The notes: generated from the sequence alone by a model not told the origin. 64,000 nucleotides of DNA from Marisalimonas sp016777705 (GCF_047717795.1 NZ_CP159808.1:496001-560000), one strand, 5' to 3'. Numbered from the stretch's first letter, positions 43,993 to 53,650 are shown. Translations and numbers: made by a program.

Positions 43993-44508
43993 ATGACTAA
44001 TATTAAAATAAGAAATGAAACTAGTTCTGATTATTCACAAAAATTAAGTATATTAGATGCTTGTTTTGGTCCATCTAGGTTAAATAGAACAGTTTATATG
44101 TATAGGAAATCATCTCCTATTGAAGAACTATCACTTATATCATGTTTTGAAGAAGACCCATCTAAAGTAATTGGAACAATAAACTTCTATAGAGTTCTTA
44201 TTAAAAAAATAGATTGTTTATTATTAGGACCTCTAGCTGTTGATAAAAAATTTCAAGGATATGGTTTTGGTAAAAAATTAATTCAGATAGGACTTGATAA
44301 AGCTAAATTAAACAATGAAACAATTTGTTTCGTTTCAGGGGAATATGACTATTATAACGAATTTGGGTTTGATAAACTAATTAATAAAGGGCTAGATATA
44401 TCGATACCAGGACCTTTATCTTATGATGGTTTACTAATTTGTGAGTTAAAATACAATGCTGCTAGTTTATTAGAACAAAATTCAAAATTATTACCTCTAA
44501 TAAAATAG
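43993..44508 (+). CDS. GNAT family N-acetyltransferase
   Basis: A 171-residue acetyltransferase of the YhbS-like group. The acetyl-CoA motif A is LGPLAVDKKFQGYGFGKKLIQIGLDKA (in part, near residues 78-104), with the QxxGxG-type loop QGYGFG, and motif B follows as GEYDYYNEFGF. Substrate unknown. An ATG at 43993 is preferred over the GTG immediately before it (43990). It stands alone after gltD and converges with the alpha/beta hydrolase. Confidence 0.85.
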   Translation: MTNIKIRNETSSDYSQKLSILDACFGPSRLNRTVYMYRKSSPIEELSLISCFEEDPSKVIGTINFYRVLIKKIDCLLLGPLAVDKKFQGYGFGKKLIQIGLDKAKLNNETICFVSGEYDYYNEFGFDKLINKGLDISIPGPLSYDGLLICELKYNAASLLEQNSKLLPLIK

Positions 44509-44579
44509 AACTTATACTTTACAGCATTTATTTATGTTCGAGATTAGCGTTATTAAATCTATTTGGGATAATTATAAAT

Positions 44580-45326
44580 CTAGATCTCTTTTAATGTTTT
44601 TTTTATTATTTCGATTATCATATCTAATTGGTTCTCTTCAGATAGTCTATGACCTGCTTCTTTATCTAATAATAAACTGACATTTTGAGAACCTCTAATT
44701 TTTTCTAAAATTTTTATACTTATACTATATGGAACATCTTCATCTTTCATGCCGTGGTATAAATGAACAGGTCCTTTGAATAAAATGTCTTCAGATAAAG
44801 TTAAATTTTTAAAGCTATCTTTAATTAATTTGTAAGAAAAAAAATGATTTATTTCATTGGCATCAATAAAATTGATATTTTTATTTGTTACAAGTTGTCT
44901 TTTTTGTGTTGTATTCATGTTTTGCCAAATTAAGTTTTGAGGAAAATCAGGAGCAGGAGCTAAACCGATCATTGCTGATACTTTTTGAGGTAAAAGCTTT
45001 GATAACATTAACATTACCCAGCCGCCCATAGAAGAACCTATTAATATTTGTTTTCCCTTAGTAAGTTTTTTTATCAAAAATTCTGCATCTTTATACCAAT
45101 CTGTAAAACATGTTTCATTTAAATTATTAGAAGAAAGTCCATGACCTGAATAATCAAATCTTAGAAAGCTGTGATTGCTATCTTTTGCCCATTTTTCAAT
45201 AAAAAGTGCTTTTTTACCTTGCATATCTGACCCAAAACCACTTAGAAAGACGATACTATTTTCTTTTCCGATGCTCTGGTTGTATGCTATTTTGCTACCA
45301 TGTGGAGTTTCTATAAAGTCTGTCAT
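44580..45326 (-). CDS. Alpha/beta hydrolase
   Basis: A 248-residue protein with the nucleophile elbow GSSMGGW, an oxyanion HG-type segment LSGFGSDMQGKK, acid in HGMKDEDVP and catalytic His in AGHRLSEENQ. The set is complete, so an active serine hydrolase is likely; substrate unknown. The ATG at 45326 (MTDFIETPHG) is used because a longer ORF reaching 45386 would overlap the divergent glycosyltransferase start at 45357 and add an unlikely hydrophobic lead. Short divergent spacing (30 bases) separates the two genes. Confidence 0.85.
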   Translation of the reverse strand: MTDFIETPHGSKIAYNQSIGKENSIVFLSGFGSDMQGKKALFIEKWAKDSNHSFLRFDYSGHGLSSNNLNETCFTDWYKDAEFLIKKLTKGKQILIGSSMGGWVMLMLSKLLPQKVSAMIGLAPAPDFPQNLIWQNMNTTQKRQLVTNKNINFIDANEINHFFSYKLIKDSFKNLTLSEDILFKGPVHLYHGMKDEDVPYSISIKILEKIRGSQNVSLLLDKEAGHRLSEENQLDMIIEIIKKTLKEI

Positions 45327-45356
45327 TAAAAATCCATTCGATTTAAGGTTAATAAG

Positions 45357-46502
45357 ATGAGTAAAAATAAATATACCATAGCCCAAATATTACCAGCATT
45401 AAATACTGGTGGCGTCGAAAGGGGTGTTGTTGAAATATCTAAAGCATTGACAGAAAGTAACTTTAGATCAATTGTAATTTCTTCTGGTGGACATTTTGAA
45501 ACACAGTTAAGAAGAAATGGCGCCATTCACTACAAGCTAGATGTACATTCTAAAAACCCTTTAAGGTGGATAAAAATAAGAAATCAGTTAAAAGTGATAT
45601 TAGAAGAAGAAAAAGTTGATTTGTTACATCTTTGTTCAAGAGCGCCAGCCTGGATTGCTTTTCCTTTAGGTTCAATATTAGATATTCCTGTTATTACCTC
45701 TGTTCATATGAGATTTAGAAGAACAAATATTTTCAAAAAAATTTATAATAGTGTTTTAACTAAGGGAGATGCTGTTATTGCTATATCGAAGCATATAGAA
45801 AAAAGTATTAAAACTGTTTTTCCCAAAGTAGCTCACAAAATCAATGTTATTCATAGAGGAGTAGACTTAGAATTATTTAATCCAAATAACATAAAAGCTG
45901 GCAGGATAATTGCCCAATCAAAAATATTAAACTTAAGAGATAATGTCCCTGTTATTGTAATGGCTTCACGTCCTGCTATGTGGAAGGGATACAGTGTTTT
46001 AATAACTGCTCTGTCTAAGGTTAAAGAAGACTTTCAATGTGTGTTGATAGGAGCAGGCGACGGTAGTACAAAGTTTCAAAATATATTAATTAATAAAATC
46101 ATTAAGTTAAAATTAGAAGCTAAGGTTAAATTATTAAAATCAACTAGAGATATTCAAGCTGCAATGATTTTAGGTGATATAGTTGTGATGCCATCTTTGA
46201 CCCCTGAACCATTTGGCAGAGTAATACTAGAAGCACAAGCTTTAGGTAAAATACCTATTGCGTTTGATCATGGAGGAGCTTCTGAAACCATAATTGACGG
46301 TAAAAATGGATTTTTAGCTAAACCTAATGATGTTGATAGTTTAAGCAAAAAAATTTCCTTAGCTCTTTCGTTGAAAGGATCCAAAATGGAAAAAATTGGA
46401 GAATTTGCTAAAAAAAATGTGTCTAAAAATTTTAGCCATGATAAGATGTGTAAGTTAACTTTATCATTGTATAAGAAGAGTCTTGTAGAGTACAAAAGAT
46501 AA
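45357..46502 (+). CDS. Family 4 glycosyltransferase
   Basis: The 381-residue GT-B enzyme has the N-terminal glycine-rich start IAQILPALNTGGVERGVVEI and the C-terminal donor domain with EPFGRVILEAQALGKIPIAFDHGGASE (in part, about 281-307), whose E-x7-E pattern binds the nucleotide sugar. HRGVDLELFNP is typical of GT4. It probably adds a sugar to LPS, lipid A core or another glycan; the acceptor is unknown. No neighbouring polysaccharide genes are present. It ends 41 bases before thrS. Confidence 0.88.
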   Translation: MSKNKYTIAQILPALNTGGVERGVVEISKALTESNFRSIVISSGGHFETQLRRNGAIHYKLDVHSKNPLRWIKIRNQLKVILEEEKVDLLHLCSRAPAWIAFPLGSILDIPVITSVHMRFRRTNIFKKIYNSVLTKGDAVIAISKHIEKSIKTVFPKVAHKINVIHRGVDLELFNPNNIKAGRIIAQSKILNLRDNVPVIVMASRPAMWKGYSVLITALSKVKEDFQCVLIGAGDGSTKFQNILINKIIKLKLEAKVKLLKSTRDIQAAMILGDIVVMPSLTPEPFGRVILEAQALGKIPIAFDHGGASETIIDGKNGFLAKPNDVDSLSKKISLALSLKGSKMEKIGEFAKKNVSKNFSHDKMCKLTLSLYKKSLVEYKR

Positions 46503-46543
46503 ATTTTAATAAGTAAGACAATGAATTATTTATACTGGATAAA

Positions 46544-48463
46544 ATGCTTACAATTACATTACCTAATCAAGACAAAAAAAAATATAATCAACCTGTAACT
46601 TCTATGCAAATAGCAGAAGATATTTCAAAAAACTTAGCATCTAATGCTTTTGTTTCTCTTGTAAATGGTGAGCTTTGGGACCTGGAAAGAGTAATTGAAG
46701 TAGACAGTACTGTATCTATATTAACTCAAAAAAATAAAGAAATTCTTGATGTTATCAGGCATGACGCAGCGCATATAATGGCAGAAGCAGTTTTAGAGCT
46801 TTTTCCAGAAACACAAGCAACTATTGGCCCTTCAATTGAAAATGGTTTCTATTACGATTTTTTCAGAGAAAAAAAATTTTCTTTAACCGATCTTGATATT
46901 ATAGAAAAAAGAATGCATGAAATTGTTGATAGAGATGAAAAAATTTTTAGGGAGGTTTGGACTAGAAAAAAAGCATTAGAACACTACAGTCAAAACAATG
47001 AAAATTTTAAAATCGAGTTAGTTAATGCTATTCCAGAAGACCAACTTATAACTTTTTATAGACAAGGTGATTTTCTTGATCTTTGCAAAGGTCCTCACAC
47101 ATCATCGACTAAAAAATTAGGTCATGCTTTTAAATTAACTAAATTAGCGGGATCATATTGGAGAGGCGATAGCAAAAATTCTGTACTTCAAAGAATATAC
47201 GGAACTGCGTTTTTAAGTGACAAAGATCTTAAAAATTATTTATTAATGATAGAAGAAGCAGAGAAAAGGGATCACAGAAAACTGGGTAGAGAACTAGGCC
47301 TTTTTCATCTTCAAGATGAAGCTATAGGATCAGTTTTTTGGCATAAAAAAGGTTGGGCCATTTACCTTGAAGTTGAATCCTATATGAGAAGAAAACTTAA
47401 TAAATCCGAATATGATGAAGTTAAAACTCCCCAAGTAATAGATAGATCGTTATGGGAAAAATCAGGACATTGGGAAAAATTTAAAGAACATATGTTTATG
47501 GCTAAAGGTGATGAAGATAAAACCCTTGCTTTAAAACCAATGAATTGTCCGGGTCATGTTCAAATTTACAAACAAGGTTTAAAATCATATAAAGATCTCC
47601 CCATTAGAATGGCCGAATTTGGTTCTTGTCATAGAAATGAACCATCTGGCGCTTTACACGGCATAATGAGAGTAAGGCAATTTACACAAGATGATGCTCA
47701 TATATTTTGTATGGATAACCAAATAACATCAGAATGTGTAATATTCTGTGAGTTGTTACAAGCAATATATAAAGATTTTGGGTTTGCAGATTTAAAAGTT
47801 AAATTTTCCGACAGACCAGAAATCCGTGCAGGAGACGACAAAACATGGGATAAGGCAGAAAATGCACTTTTAGTTGCTATTAAAGCAGCAAACATAAGTT
47901 ATTCATTAAACCCGGGTGAAGGCGCATTTTATGGACCAAAATTAGAGTTTGTTTTAACAGATGCAATTGGAAGAGATTGGCAATGTGGTACGCTTCAGGT
48001 GGATTTTGTTCTACCTAATAGATTAGGTGCATATTATGTTGATATAGATGGTCAAAAGAAAAATCCAGTAATGCTTCATAGAGCAATTTTAGGATCGCTA
48101 GAGAGATGGATAGGGATTTTAATTGAACAATACTCAGGTAGAATGCCATTATGGCTTGCGCCTATCCAAGTTACCATCTGTTCTATAACTAACAATACAA
48201 ATGATTATATCCTTAAAATCAACAAAGATTTAGATAAAGTTGGTATTAGGAATGAAATTGATTTAAGAAATGAAAAAATTGGTTATAAAATTAGAGAGCA
48301 CTCTAATAATGCAGTCCCAATAATAATCGTTATTGGCGATAAAGAACAAGAAACAAAAACTGTTGCGGTTAGATATTTAGGTTCAAAAAATCAAGAAAAT
48401 TTAGATGTAGAAACTTTCATAGAAAATGTTAAAAGAAAATGTCTTCCTCCTGATATAATGTAG
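46544..48463 (+). CDS. thrS: Threonine-tRNA ligase
   Basis: The 639-residue class II synthetase has an N-terminal TGS domain (1-62), the editing domain with H-rich DAAHIMAEAVLELFPE, and the catalytic core with zinc ligands in KPMNCPGHVQIYK and AFHR-type motif 2 (FGSCHRNEPSGALHGIMRVR), FTQDDAHIF, and motif 3 MLHRAILGSLERWIGILIEQ. The anticodon-binding domain begins at PLWLAPIQVTI. It charges tRNA-Thr; one cognate tRNA, tRNA-Thr(GGT), is at 53.5 kb. It begins the thrS-infC-rpmI-rplT-pheST order. Confidence 0.98.
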   Translation: MLTITLPNQDKKKYNQPVTSMQIAEDISKNLASNAFVSLVNGELWDLERVIEVDSTVSILTQKNKEILDVIRHDAAHIMAEAVLELFPETQATIGPSIENGFYYDFFREKKFSLTDLDIIEKRMHEIVDRDEKIFREVWTRKKALEHYSQNNENFKIELVNAIPEDQLITFYRQGDFLDLCKGPHTSSTKKLGHAFKLTKLAGSYWRGDSKNSVLQRIYGTAFLSDKDLKNYLLMIEEAEKRDHRKLGRELGLFHLQDEAIGSVFWHKKGWAIYLEVESYMRRKLNKSEYDEVKTPQVIDRSLWEKSGHWEKFKEHMFMAKGDEDKTLALKPMNCPGHVQIYKQGLKSYKDLPIRMAEFGSCHRNEPSGALHGIMRVRQFTQDDAHIFCMDNQITSECVIFCELLQAIYKDFGFADLKVKFSDRPEIRAGDDKTWDKAENALLVAIKAANISYSLNPGEGAFYGPKLEFVLTDAIGRDWQCGTLQVDFVLPNRLGAYYVDIDGQKKNPVMLHRAILGSLERWIGILIEQYSGRMPLWLAPIQVTICSITNNTNDYILKINKDLDKVGIRNEIDLRNEKIGYKIREHSNNAVPIIIVIGDKEQETKTVAVRYLGSKNQENLDVETFIENVKRKCLPPDIM

Positions 48464-48536
48464 TTGAGTTTTTTTTTTAAAAGTTGTTAACAATTAATAA
48501 TAAAATAGTGTAATAGTAGTCAAACTGTAATTTTTT

Positions 48537-48554
48537 AGAGGAGATTTTCGTATA
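48537..48554 (+). promoter_or_regulatory. infC ribosome binding site and AUA start codon
   Basis: AGAGGAGA, then a seven-base spacer, then ATA. The strong ribosome site supports a start here, and the absence of any usual start codon nearby makes AUA the only reasonable choice. By analogy with E. coli infC, IF-3 would repress its own translation by discriminating against this codon. This last step is inference. Confidence 0.6.
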
Positions 48555-49085
48555 GTAGGCTTAAATAATACCCCACCAACTCAAGATGGTCCAAGAATCA
48601 ACGAGTTAATTAGAGCTGAGAATGTTAGATGTATTGGAGCTGGTGGAGAGCAGCTTGGTGTTATACCAATAAGCGAGGCTTTAAAGATAGCAGAAGATGA
48701 AAGTTTAGATTTAGTTGAGATTCAACCAAATGTAGATCCTCCAGTTTGTAAAATTTTAGATTATGGTAAATTTAAATATGAAGCTCAAAAAAGAAAAAAC
48801 GAAGCTAGAAAAAAACAGAAAATTATTGAAGTTAAAGAGATAAAGTTAAGACCTAACATAGATAATAATGATTTCACTGTAAAAATGAAACAGGTAAAAA
48901 AATTTATAGAGAATGGTGATAAAGTAAAGATAACGCTAAGGTTCAGGGGACGTGAAATGACGCATCAAGCCCTTGGAGTCACAGTTTTAGATAGGGTTAA
49001 AGAAGATACTGAAGAATTATGTAAAATTGAAACTATGCCTAAGCTTGAAGGTAGGCAAATGGTTATGATATTAGCACCAAAATAA
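48552..49085 (+). CDS. infC: Translation initiation factor IF-3 with an apparent AUA start
   Basis: The in-frame sequence upstream of the internal ATG at 48885 encodes the complete IF-3: GPRINELIRAENVRCIGAGG, EQLGVIPISEALKIAEDESL, VCKILDYGKFKYE, then EIKLRPNIDNNDF and the C-terminal KVKITLRFRGREM. The only plausible start is ATA at 48552, seven bases after the strong AGAGGAGA (48537-48544), since no ATG, GTG or TTG fits. IF-3 rejects non-standard start codons, and infC in many bacteria uses AUU as an autoregulatory device; AUA would serve the same purpose. Predicted length is 177 residues, standard for IF-3. Confidence 0.9.
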   Translation: MVGLNNTPPTQDGPRINELIRAENVRCIGAGGEQLGVIPISEALKIAEDESLDLVEIQPNVDPPVCKILDYGKFKYEAQKRKNEARKKQKIIEVKEIKLRPNIDNNDFTVKMKQVKKFIENGDKVKITLRFRGREMTHQALGVTVLDRVKEDTEELCKIETMPKLEGRQMVMILAPK

Positions 49086-49136
49086 AATGGTAAAAATTTA
49101 ATTCAAATATATTCAACTTAGGGTTGATAACTTTGT

Positions 49137-49160
49137 AATGCTTATGTATAAGCATTTTAT
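49137..49160 (+). terminator. Hairpin between infC and rpmI
   Basis: AATGCTTA (49137-49144), loop TGTA, and TAAGCATT (49149-49156) form an eight-base perfect stem followed by TTATATAA. It could be a weak intrinsic terminator or attenuator controlling rpmI-rplT, or a processing site. The U-tract is poor, so confidence is low. Confidence 0.4.
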
Positions 49161-49192
49161 ATAACATTATAATTATGATTAAAGAGAATAAA

Positions 49193-49390
49193 ATGCCAAA
49201 ATTAAAAACAAAAAGCGGTGCAAAGAAAAGATTTAGCCTTACTGCAAGTGGAAGAGTTAAAGGAAGTCCAGCTTTTTTAAGTCATAATTTAAGAAAAAGA
49301 TCTCAAAAAATGAAACGTCAAGCTCGTGGAACAATGATATTACAGGACTGTGACGCAAAAATAGTTAAACAGTTCATTCCGTACGCGTAA
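49193..49390 (+). CDS. rpmI: 50S ribosomal protein L35
   Basis: The 65-residue basic protein begins MPKLKTKSGAKKRFSLTASG and contains HNLRKRSQKMKRQARGT, all diagnostic of L35. The ATG at 49193 is chosen over one at 49175, because L35 proteins start at MPKLKTKSG; AGAG lies upstream. It precedes rplT by 15 bases, as is nearly universal. Confidence 0.97.
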   Translation: MPKLKTKSGAKKRFSLTASGRVKGSPAFLSHNLRKRSQKMKRQARGTMILQDCDAKIVKQFIPYA

Positions 49391-49405
49391 ATAAGGAGAA
49401 TCTCG

Positions 49406-49762
49406 ATGGCTAGAGTAAAAAGAGGTGTAACAACTCATGCTAGACACAAAAAAGTAACAAAAGCTGCCAAAGGTTATTATGGTGCCAGAAAAAATCTTTT
49501 TACTGTTGCCACACAAGCTGTTGAAAAAGCTAGCCAATATGCGTATAGAGACCGTAGAAACAAGAAGAGAATGTTCAGAGGTCTCTGGATTCAAAGGATT
49601 AACGCTGGTTCTCGATTATATGGTTTAAATTACTCTAAATTTATGAATGGTCTTAAGTTAGCTGGTATAGATATAGACAGAAAAATTTTAGCTGATATAG
49701 CAGTGTATGAACCTCTTGCTTTTGAAGAATTAGTATCCAAAGCAAAGTTAGCAGCTGCGTAA
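49406..49762 (+). CDS. rplT: 50S ribosomal protein L20
   Basis: The 118-residue protein (MARVKRGVTTHARHKKVTKA, then YYGARKNLFTVATQAVEKAS, then the C-terminal KLAGIDIDRKILADIAVYEP) is a canonical L20 of standard length. It is needed early in 50S assembly and, in some bacteria, represses its own operon. A strong AAGGAGA site precedes the ATG. Confidence 0.98.
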   Translation: MARVKRGVTTHARHKKVTKAAKGYYGARKNLFTVATQAVEKASQYAYRDRRNKKRMFRGLWIQRINAGSRLYGLNYSKFMNGLKLAGIDIDRKILADIAVYEPLAFEELVSKAKLAAA

Positions 49763-49828
49763 TCTTAGCTTTTATCAATAATAGATTTAATTTATTATTG
49801 TTGCTTTAATTTCAGGTTTTAAACAATT

Positions 49829-50944
49829 ATGATCGCTGAATTGAAAGATAAAATTTTAAATTTATCCAATGACATTAGTCTTTTAATATCAGAGTGTCCT
49901 AACTTAAATTCTTTAGAAGAAATCAGAATTAATGCTTTAGGGAAAAAGGGTTCAATAACTTCTTATTTGAAAGATTTAAGAGCATACGATGATAATTCTA
50001 AAAGAGAAATTGGATCAATAGTTAATGAAATTAAAAATAAAATTAATAAAGAAATAGTCGATAGAACCCATTTTTTTAAAAAACAAATCCTTCAAGAAAA
50101 GATAAACACAGAAAAAATTGATGTTACTTTAACATCCTATGAAAATGAAACCGGTACTCTTCATCCTTTATCAAGAACTGTAGAAGAACTTTGTGCTATT
50201 TTTGCAGACATGGGATTTTCTATTGTAGATGGGCCAGACATTGAGACAGATTATTATAACTTTACGGCATTAAATATACCTACTGAACATCCTGCACGTC
50301 AAGAACATGATACTTTTTATCTTCAACCAAATAAAGATGGCAAAAGAAAAGTGTTAAGAACTCATACAAGTCCTGTTCAGATTAGGACTATGGAAAAAAT
50401 TGATTTAGAAAATTTTGAAGAAATTAGATATATAATACCTGGTAGAACATATAGATCTGATCATGATGCAACTCATTCACCCATGTTTCATCAATGCGAA
50501 GGATTAGTGCTTGGTAAGAATATAAATATGGGCCATTTAAAAGGTTGTCTAATAGAATTTTGTAGAACTTATTTTAATTCAGAAAATTTACCTGTTCGCT
50601 TTAGGCCTAGCTACTTTCCTTTTACTGAACCATCTGCTGAAGTTGATATTGGATGTAGAAAAGAGAAAGATGGCAGTTTATCTATTGGTGAAGGTGAGGA
50701 CTGGCTTGAGATTTTAGGCTCTGGAATGGTGCACCCGCGTGTTTTAGAAGGGGTCGGCATTGATCCATCTGTTTATCAAGGTTTTGCGTTTGGGATGGGA
50801 TTAGAGAGGTTGACTATGCTAAAATATGGGATTCCAGATTTAAGACCGTTTTATGACAGTGATTTAAGATGGTTAAAGCACTATGGTTTTATTCCTGTGG
50901 ATAATCCAAGTTTGCACTCAGGTCTAAATGGTGTTTTTTCATGA
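49829..50944 (+). CDS. pheS: Phenylalanine-tRNA ligase alpha subunit
   Basis: The 371-residue catalytic subunit has an N-terminal coiled-coil and the class II core: GFSIVDGPDIETDYYNFTALN, HPARQEHDTFYL, LRTHTSPVQIRTM (motif 2 area), SYFPFTEPSAEVDI and FGMGLERLTMLKYGI (motif 3). It forms the alpha2-beta2 enzyme with PheT. Its TGA overlaps the pheT ATG by four bases (ATGA at 50941-50944), indicating translational coupling. A tRNA-Phe gene is at 59.7 kb. Confidence 0.98.
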   Translation: MIAELKDKILNLSNDISLLISECPNLNSLEEIRINALGKKGSITSYLKDLRAYDDNSKREIGSIVNEIKNKINKEIVDRTHFFKKQILQEKINTEKIDVTLTSYENETGTLHPLSRTVEELCAIFADMGFSIVDGPDIETDYYNFTALNIPTEHPARQEHDTFYLQPNKDGKRKVLRTHTSPVQIRTMEKIDLENFEEIRYIIPGRTYRSDHDATHSPMFHQCEGLVLGKNINMGHLKGCLIEFCRTYFNSENLPVRFRPSYFPFTEPSAEVDIGCRKEKDGSLSIGEGEDWLEILGSGMVHPRVLEGVGIDPSVYQGFAFGMGLERLTMLKYGIPDLRPFYDSDLRWLKHYGFIPVDNPSLHSGLNGVFS

Positions 50945-53343
50945 AATTGACCTGGAAATGGTTATTAGACCATCTTGATACAGATAGTAGTATAGATAAA
51001 ATAATAGAAACTCTTCCAAAACTTGGTCTTGAAGTTGCCTCAGTTGTTAATTTAGCAGAGGAACTCAAAGAATTTATTTCCGTAAAATTAGTCGAAGTTT
51101 ATAAACATCCAAACGCAGATAAACTTAATGTTTGTAAAGTGTTTGATGGACAAGATACATATAATGTTGTTTGTGGAGCTCCTAATGTAAGACAGGGTAT
51201 GGTAGGCGTTTTTGCTAATGTTGGCACATTTATTCCAGGATTAAGTTTAACCTTAAAAAAGGGTAAAATTAGAGGAGAAGAGTCTTTTGGAATGTTATGT
51301 TCAGAAAAAGAGCTAACTATATCTGAGAACCATAATGGAATTATTGAATTACCAGACGATACAGTTTTAGGTTTATCAGTTGCAAAAGTGATGGACCTCA
51401 ATGACCCAGTAATAGAGATTGAAATTACTCCAAATAGAGGAGACTGCCTTGGCGTAAGGGGTATAGCAAGAGATTTAGCAGCCTCTGGAATTGGAAAATT
51501 AAAAGATTTACAATATACGGAAATCAAAGGTGAATTTGATAGCTTTATAAATTGGAAAATAGATCTAAATGACACTGAAAAAAACTTATGTCCCAAGGTA
51601 TTTGGAAGATCTTTTCAAGACTTAAATAATAAAGTATCGCCAGATTGGTTGAAAAACAGATTATTAGCTGTAGATCAAAGGCCTATATCCTCCCTTGTAG
51701 ATATAACTAATTATATAATGATAGATATTGGTAGACCATTACACGCCTACGACGTAGAAAAGATTCAAGGTGACCAACTCATTATCAGACAATCTAAAAA
51801 AGATGAGAAGTTCGCCGCTCTTAATGGAAACACTTATAAATTAGACGAAGGGATGCTGGTAATTAGCGATGAACATGGTCTTGATGATTTAGCTGGGATT
51901 ATGGGTGGTGAAAGGACAGGTGTAACAGATAAAACAACTAAAATGTTTCTAGAAGCTGCTATATTTGATCCTATTTCAATTGCAAAGACTGGTAGAAAAT
52001 TAAATATAAATTCAGAAGCAAGGTACAGGTTTGAAAGAGGCGTAGACTATGATTCACCAGAATTAGTAATGCATTATGCTGCATCGTTGATACAAAAAAT
52101 ATGTGGTGGAAGTTTGAGTAAAGTAGTTTCACTTCAACAAGAACGAAACAATAAGCTTATTAAATTCAATCCTGAGATTACACACAAACTCACTGGTGTA
52201 AAAATTGAAAAAAAGATTTCTGAAGAAATTTTAACTAAATTAGGTTTTGAAATTAATTCTAATGAAATTATTTGGGATGTTATCGTCCCTTCTTGGCGTT
52301 CAGACATAGATGGAGTTGCTGATATTGTTGAAGAAATAATAAGAGTAAACGGTTATTCTTCTATTCCCATAACAAAGTTATCAAGAAGCAATTACATAGC
52401 TAAGCCAGCTATGAGAACAAAGCATCGCCAGACTTTTTTTGCTTCTAGAACGCTTGCTAGCAGAGGATATAACGAAGTCATTACTTTTTCATTCTTAAAT
52501 AAGACAATGGCAAAACAGTTTAATGGTGGTTCTGAAGTTCTCAATTTAGTAAATCCAATATCCTCAGAATTAACTGATATGAGGCCGTCAATACTTCCAA
52601 CTTTATTACAGGCTGCACAAAAAAATATCAAAAAAAGCTCAGAAGACATATCTTTTTTTGAGGTAGGGCCAATTTTTATTGGTGATAGCCCTGAGGAACA
52701 AATTAATACTATTACTGGAATTAGAATTGGGCATAAAATTAAAAAAGATTGGAAAAATGAGCCCGTTAAATTTGACTTTTACGATGTTAAAATTGACGTG
52801 TTAAAGGCCCTAGAAGCCATAGGCTTACCTCAAAACAGTATTAAAATTTTTAAAGACGTACCAAATTATTATCATCCTGGAAGAAGCGCTGTTTTTAAAA
52901 TAGGTCAAAATGTAATCGCATATTTTGGAGAAATCCATCCTGAGATAAATGAATTTTATGGCTTCAGAAATAATGTAATTGGATTCGAAATTTTTCATGA
53001 AAACATTCCATTACCAAAAAAAAATAAAACATCTAGATCTATGTTAAAATTATTAACACTTCAATCGGTTACTCGAGAGTTCGCATTTGTTATTGATGAA
53101 GATATGGATTCTGAAAAACTAATACAAGTTGCTAAATCAATTAATAAAAATTTAATTAAAGATGTTTTTATATATGACGTTTATAAGGGAAACAAGATTC
53201 CTGTTGGTAAAAAATCAATTGCCATAAAAGTTCTAATCCAACCTATCCATGAAACTTTAACAGATGAAGATTTAGAAAATATTAGTTCTGATTTGATAGA
53301 CGCTATTAATAATAAAATATCTGGAACTTTAAGAGAAGAGTAA
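50941..53343 (+). CDS. pheT: Phenylalanine-tRNA ligase beta subunit
   Basis: The 800-residue subunit has the N-terminal tRNA-binding OB domain (VKLVEVYKHPNADKLNVCKV, GAPNVRQGM), the B3/B4 editing domain (PISSLVDITNYIMIDIGRPLHAYD, in part), B5 and the catalytic-like domain (EARYRFERGVDYDSPELVMH, in part), and the C-terminal FDX-ACB anticodon-binding domain (SVTREFAFVIDEDMDSEKLI). Length is typical. Confidence 0.98.
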   Translation: MKLTWKWLLDHLDTDSSIDKIIETLPKLGLEVASVVNLAEELKEFISVKLVEVYKHPNADKLNVCKVFDGQDTYNVVCGAPNVRQGMVGVFANVGTFIPGLSLTLKKGKIRGEESFGMLCSEKELTISENHNGIIELPDDTVLGLSVAKVMDLNDPVIEIEITPNRGDCLGVRGIARDLAASGIGKLKDLQYTEIKGEFDSFINWKIDLNDTEKNLCPKVFGRSFQDLNNKVSPDWLKNRLLAVDQRPISSLVDITNYIMIDIGRPLHAYDVEKIQGDQLIIRQSKKDEKFAALNGNTYKLDEGMLVISDEHGLDDLAGIMGGERTGVTDKTTKMFLEAAIFDPISIAKTGRKLNINSEARYRFERGVDYDSPELVMHYAASLIQKICGGSLSKVVSLQQERNNKLIKFNPEITHKLTGVKIEKKISEEILTKLGFEINSNEIIWDVIVPSWRSDIDGVADIVEEIIRVNGYSSIPITKLSRSNYIAKPAMRTKHRQTFFASRTLASRGYNEVITFSFLNKTMAKQFNGGSEVLNLVNPISSELTDMRPSILPTLLQAAQKNIKKSSEDISFFEVGPIFIGDSPEEQINTITGIRIGHKIKKDWKNEPVKFDFYDVKIDVLKALEAIGLPQNSIKIFKDVPNYYHPGRSAVFKIGQNVIAYFGEIHPEINEFYGFRNNVIGFEIFHENIPLPKKNKTSRSMLKLLTLQSVTREFAFVIDEDMDSEKLIQVAKSINKNLIKDVFIYDVYKGNKIPVGKKSIAIKVLIQPIHETLTDEDLENISSDLIDAINNKISGTLREE

Positions 53344-53358
53344 ATAAAACCCATTTTC

Positions 53359-53379
53359 CTCTTATTAAAAGTATAAGAG
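53359..53379. terminator. Possible terminator hairpin after pheT
   Basis: CTCTTAT (53359-53365), a seven-base loop and ATAAGAG (53373-53379) lie 15 bases after the pheT stop. There is no T-run after the stem, so it may be a weak terminator or a processing hairpin only. Confidence 0.3.
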
Positions 53380-53457
53380 CTATAATGAATTAGACTTAAT
53401 AATTTTATATGTTTGAATACTTGTTTAGTAATATTTAATTTAATTTTTTTTAAGAAA

Positions 53458-53533
53458 TGGTGCCGTCAACTGGATTTGAACCAGTGACCTCGTCATTACC
53501 AATGACGCGCTCTACCGCTGGAGCTATGACGGC
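53458..53533 (-). tRNA. tRNA-Thr (GGT)
   Basis: On the minus strand the gene reads GCCGTCATAGCTCCAGCGGT and onward. Acceptor GCCGTCA pairs with TGACGGC, anticodon stem CGTCA/TGACG encloses TTGGTAA with anticodon GGT, T-arm is ACTGGTTCAAATCCAGT, and A73 with CCA is encoded. It is the only minus-strand gene between pheT and murA. Confidence 0.96.
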
Positions 53534-53650
53534 ATTATTTATAATGTATAATTAAAATATGTTTTCTATAATGACAAGTTTTTTATAATTATGTAAATGT
53601 TAATTAATAAAAAGAATAAATTTAATTAAAATAGGAATACTAAAAAGGAT

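Noticed and set aside
45327..45386. Extended start of the alpha/beta hydrolase (MGYGIFIFTHLINL...)
   Set aside because: It would overlap the divergent glycosyltransferase gene and add a non-homologous lead; the ATG at 45326 fits better.
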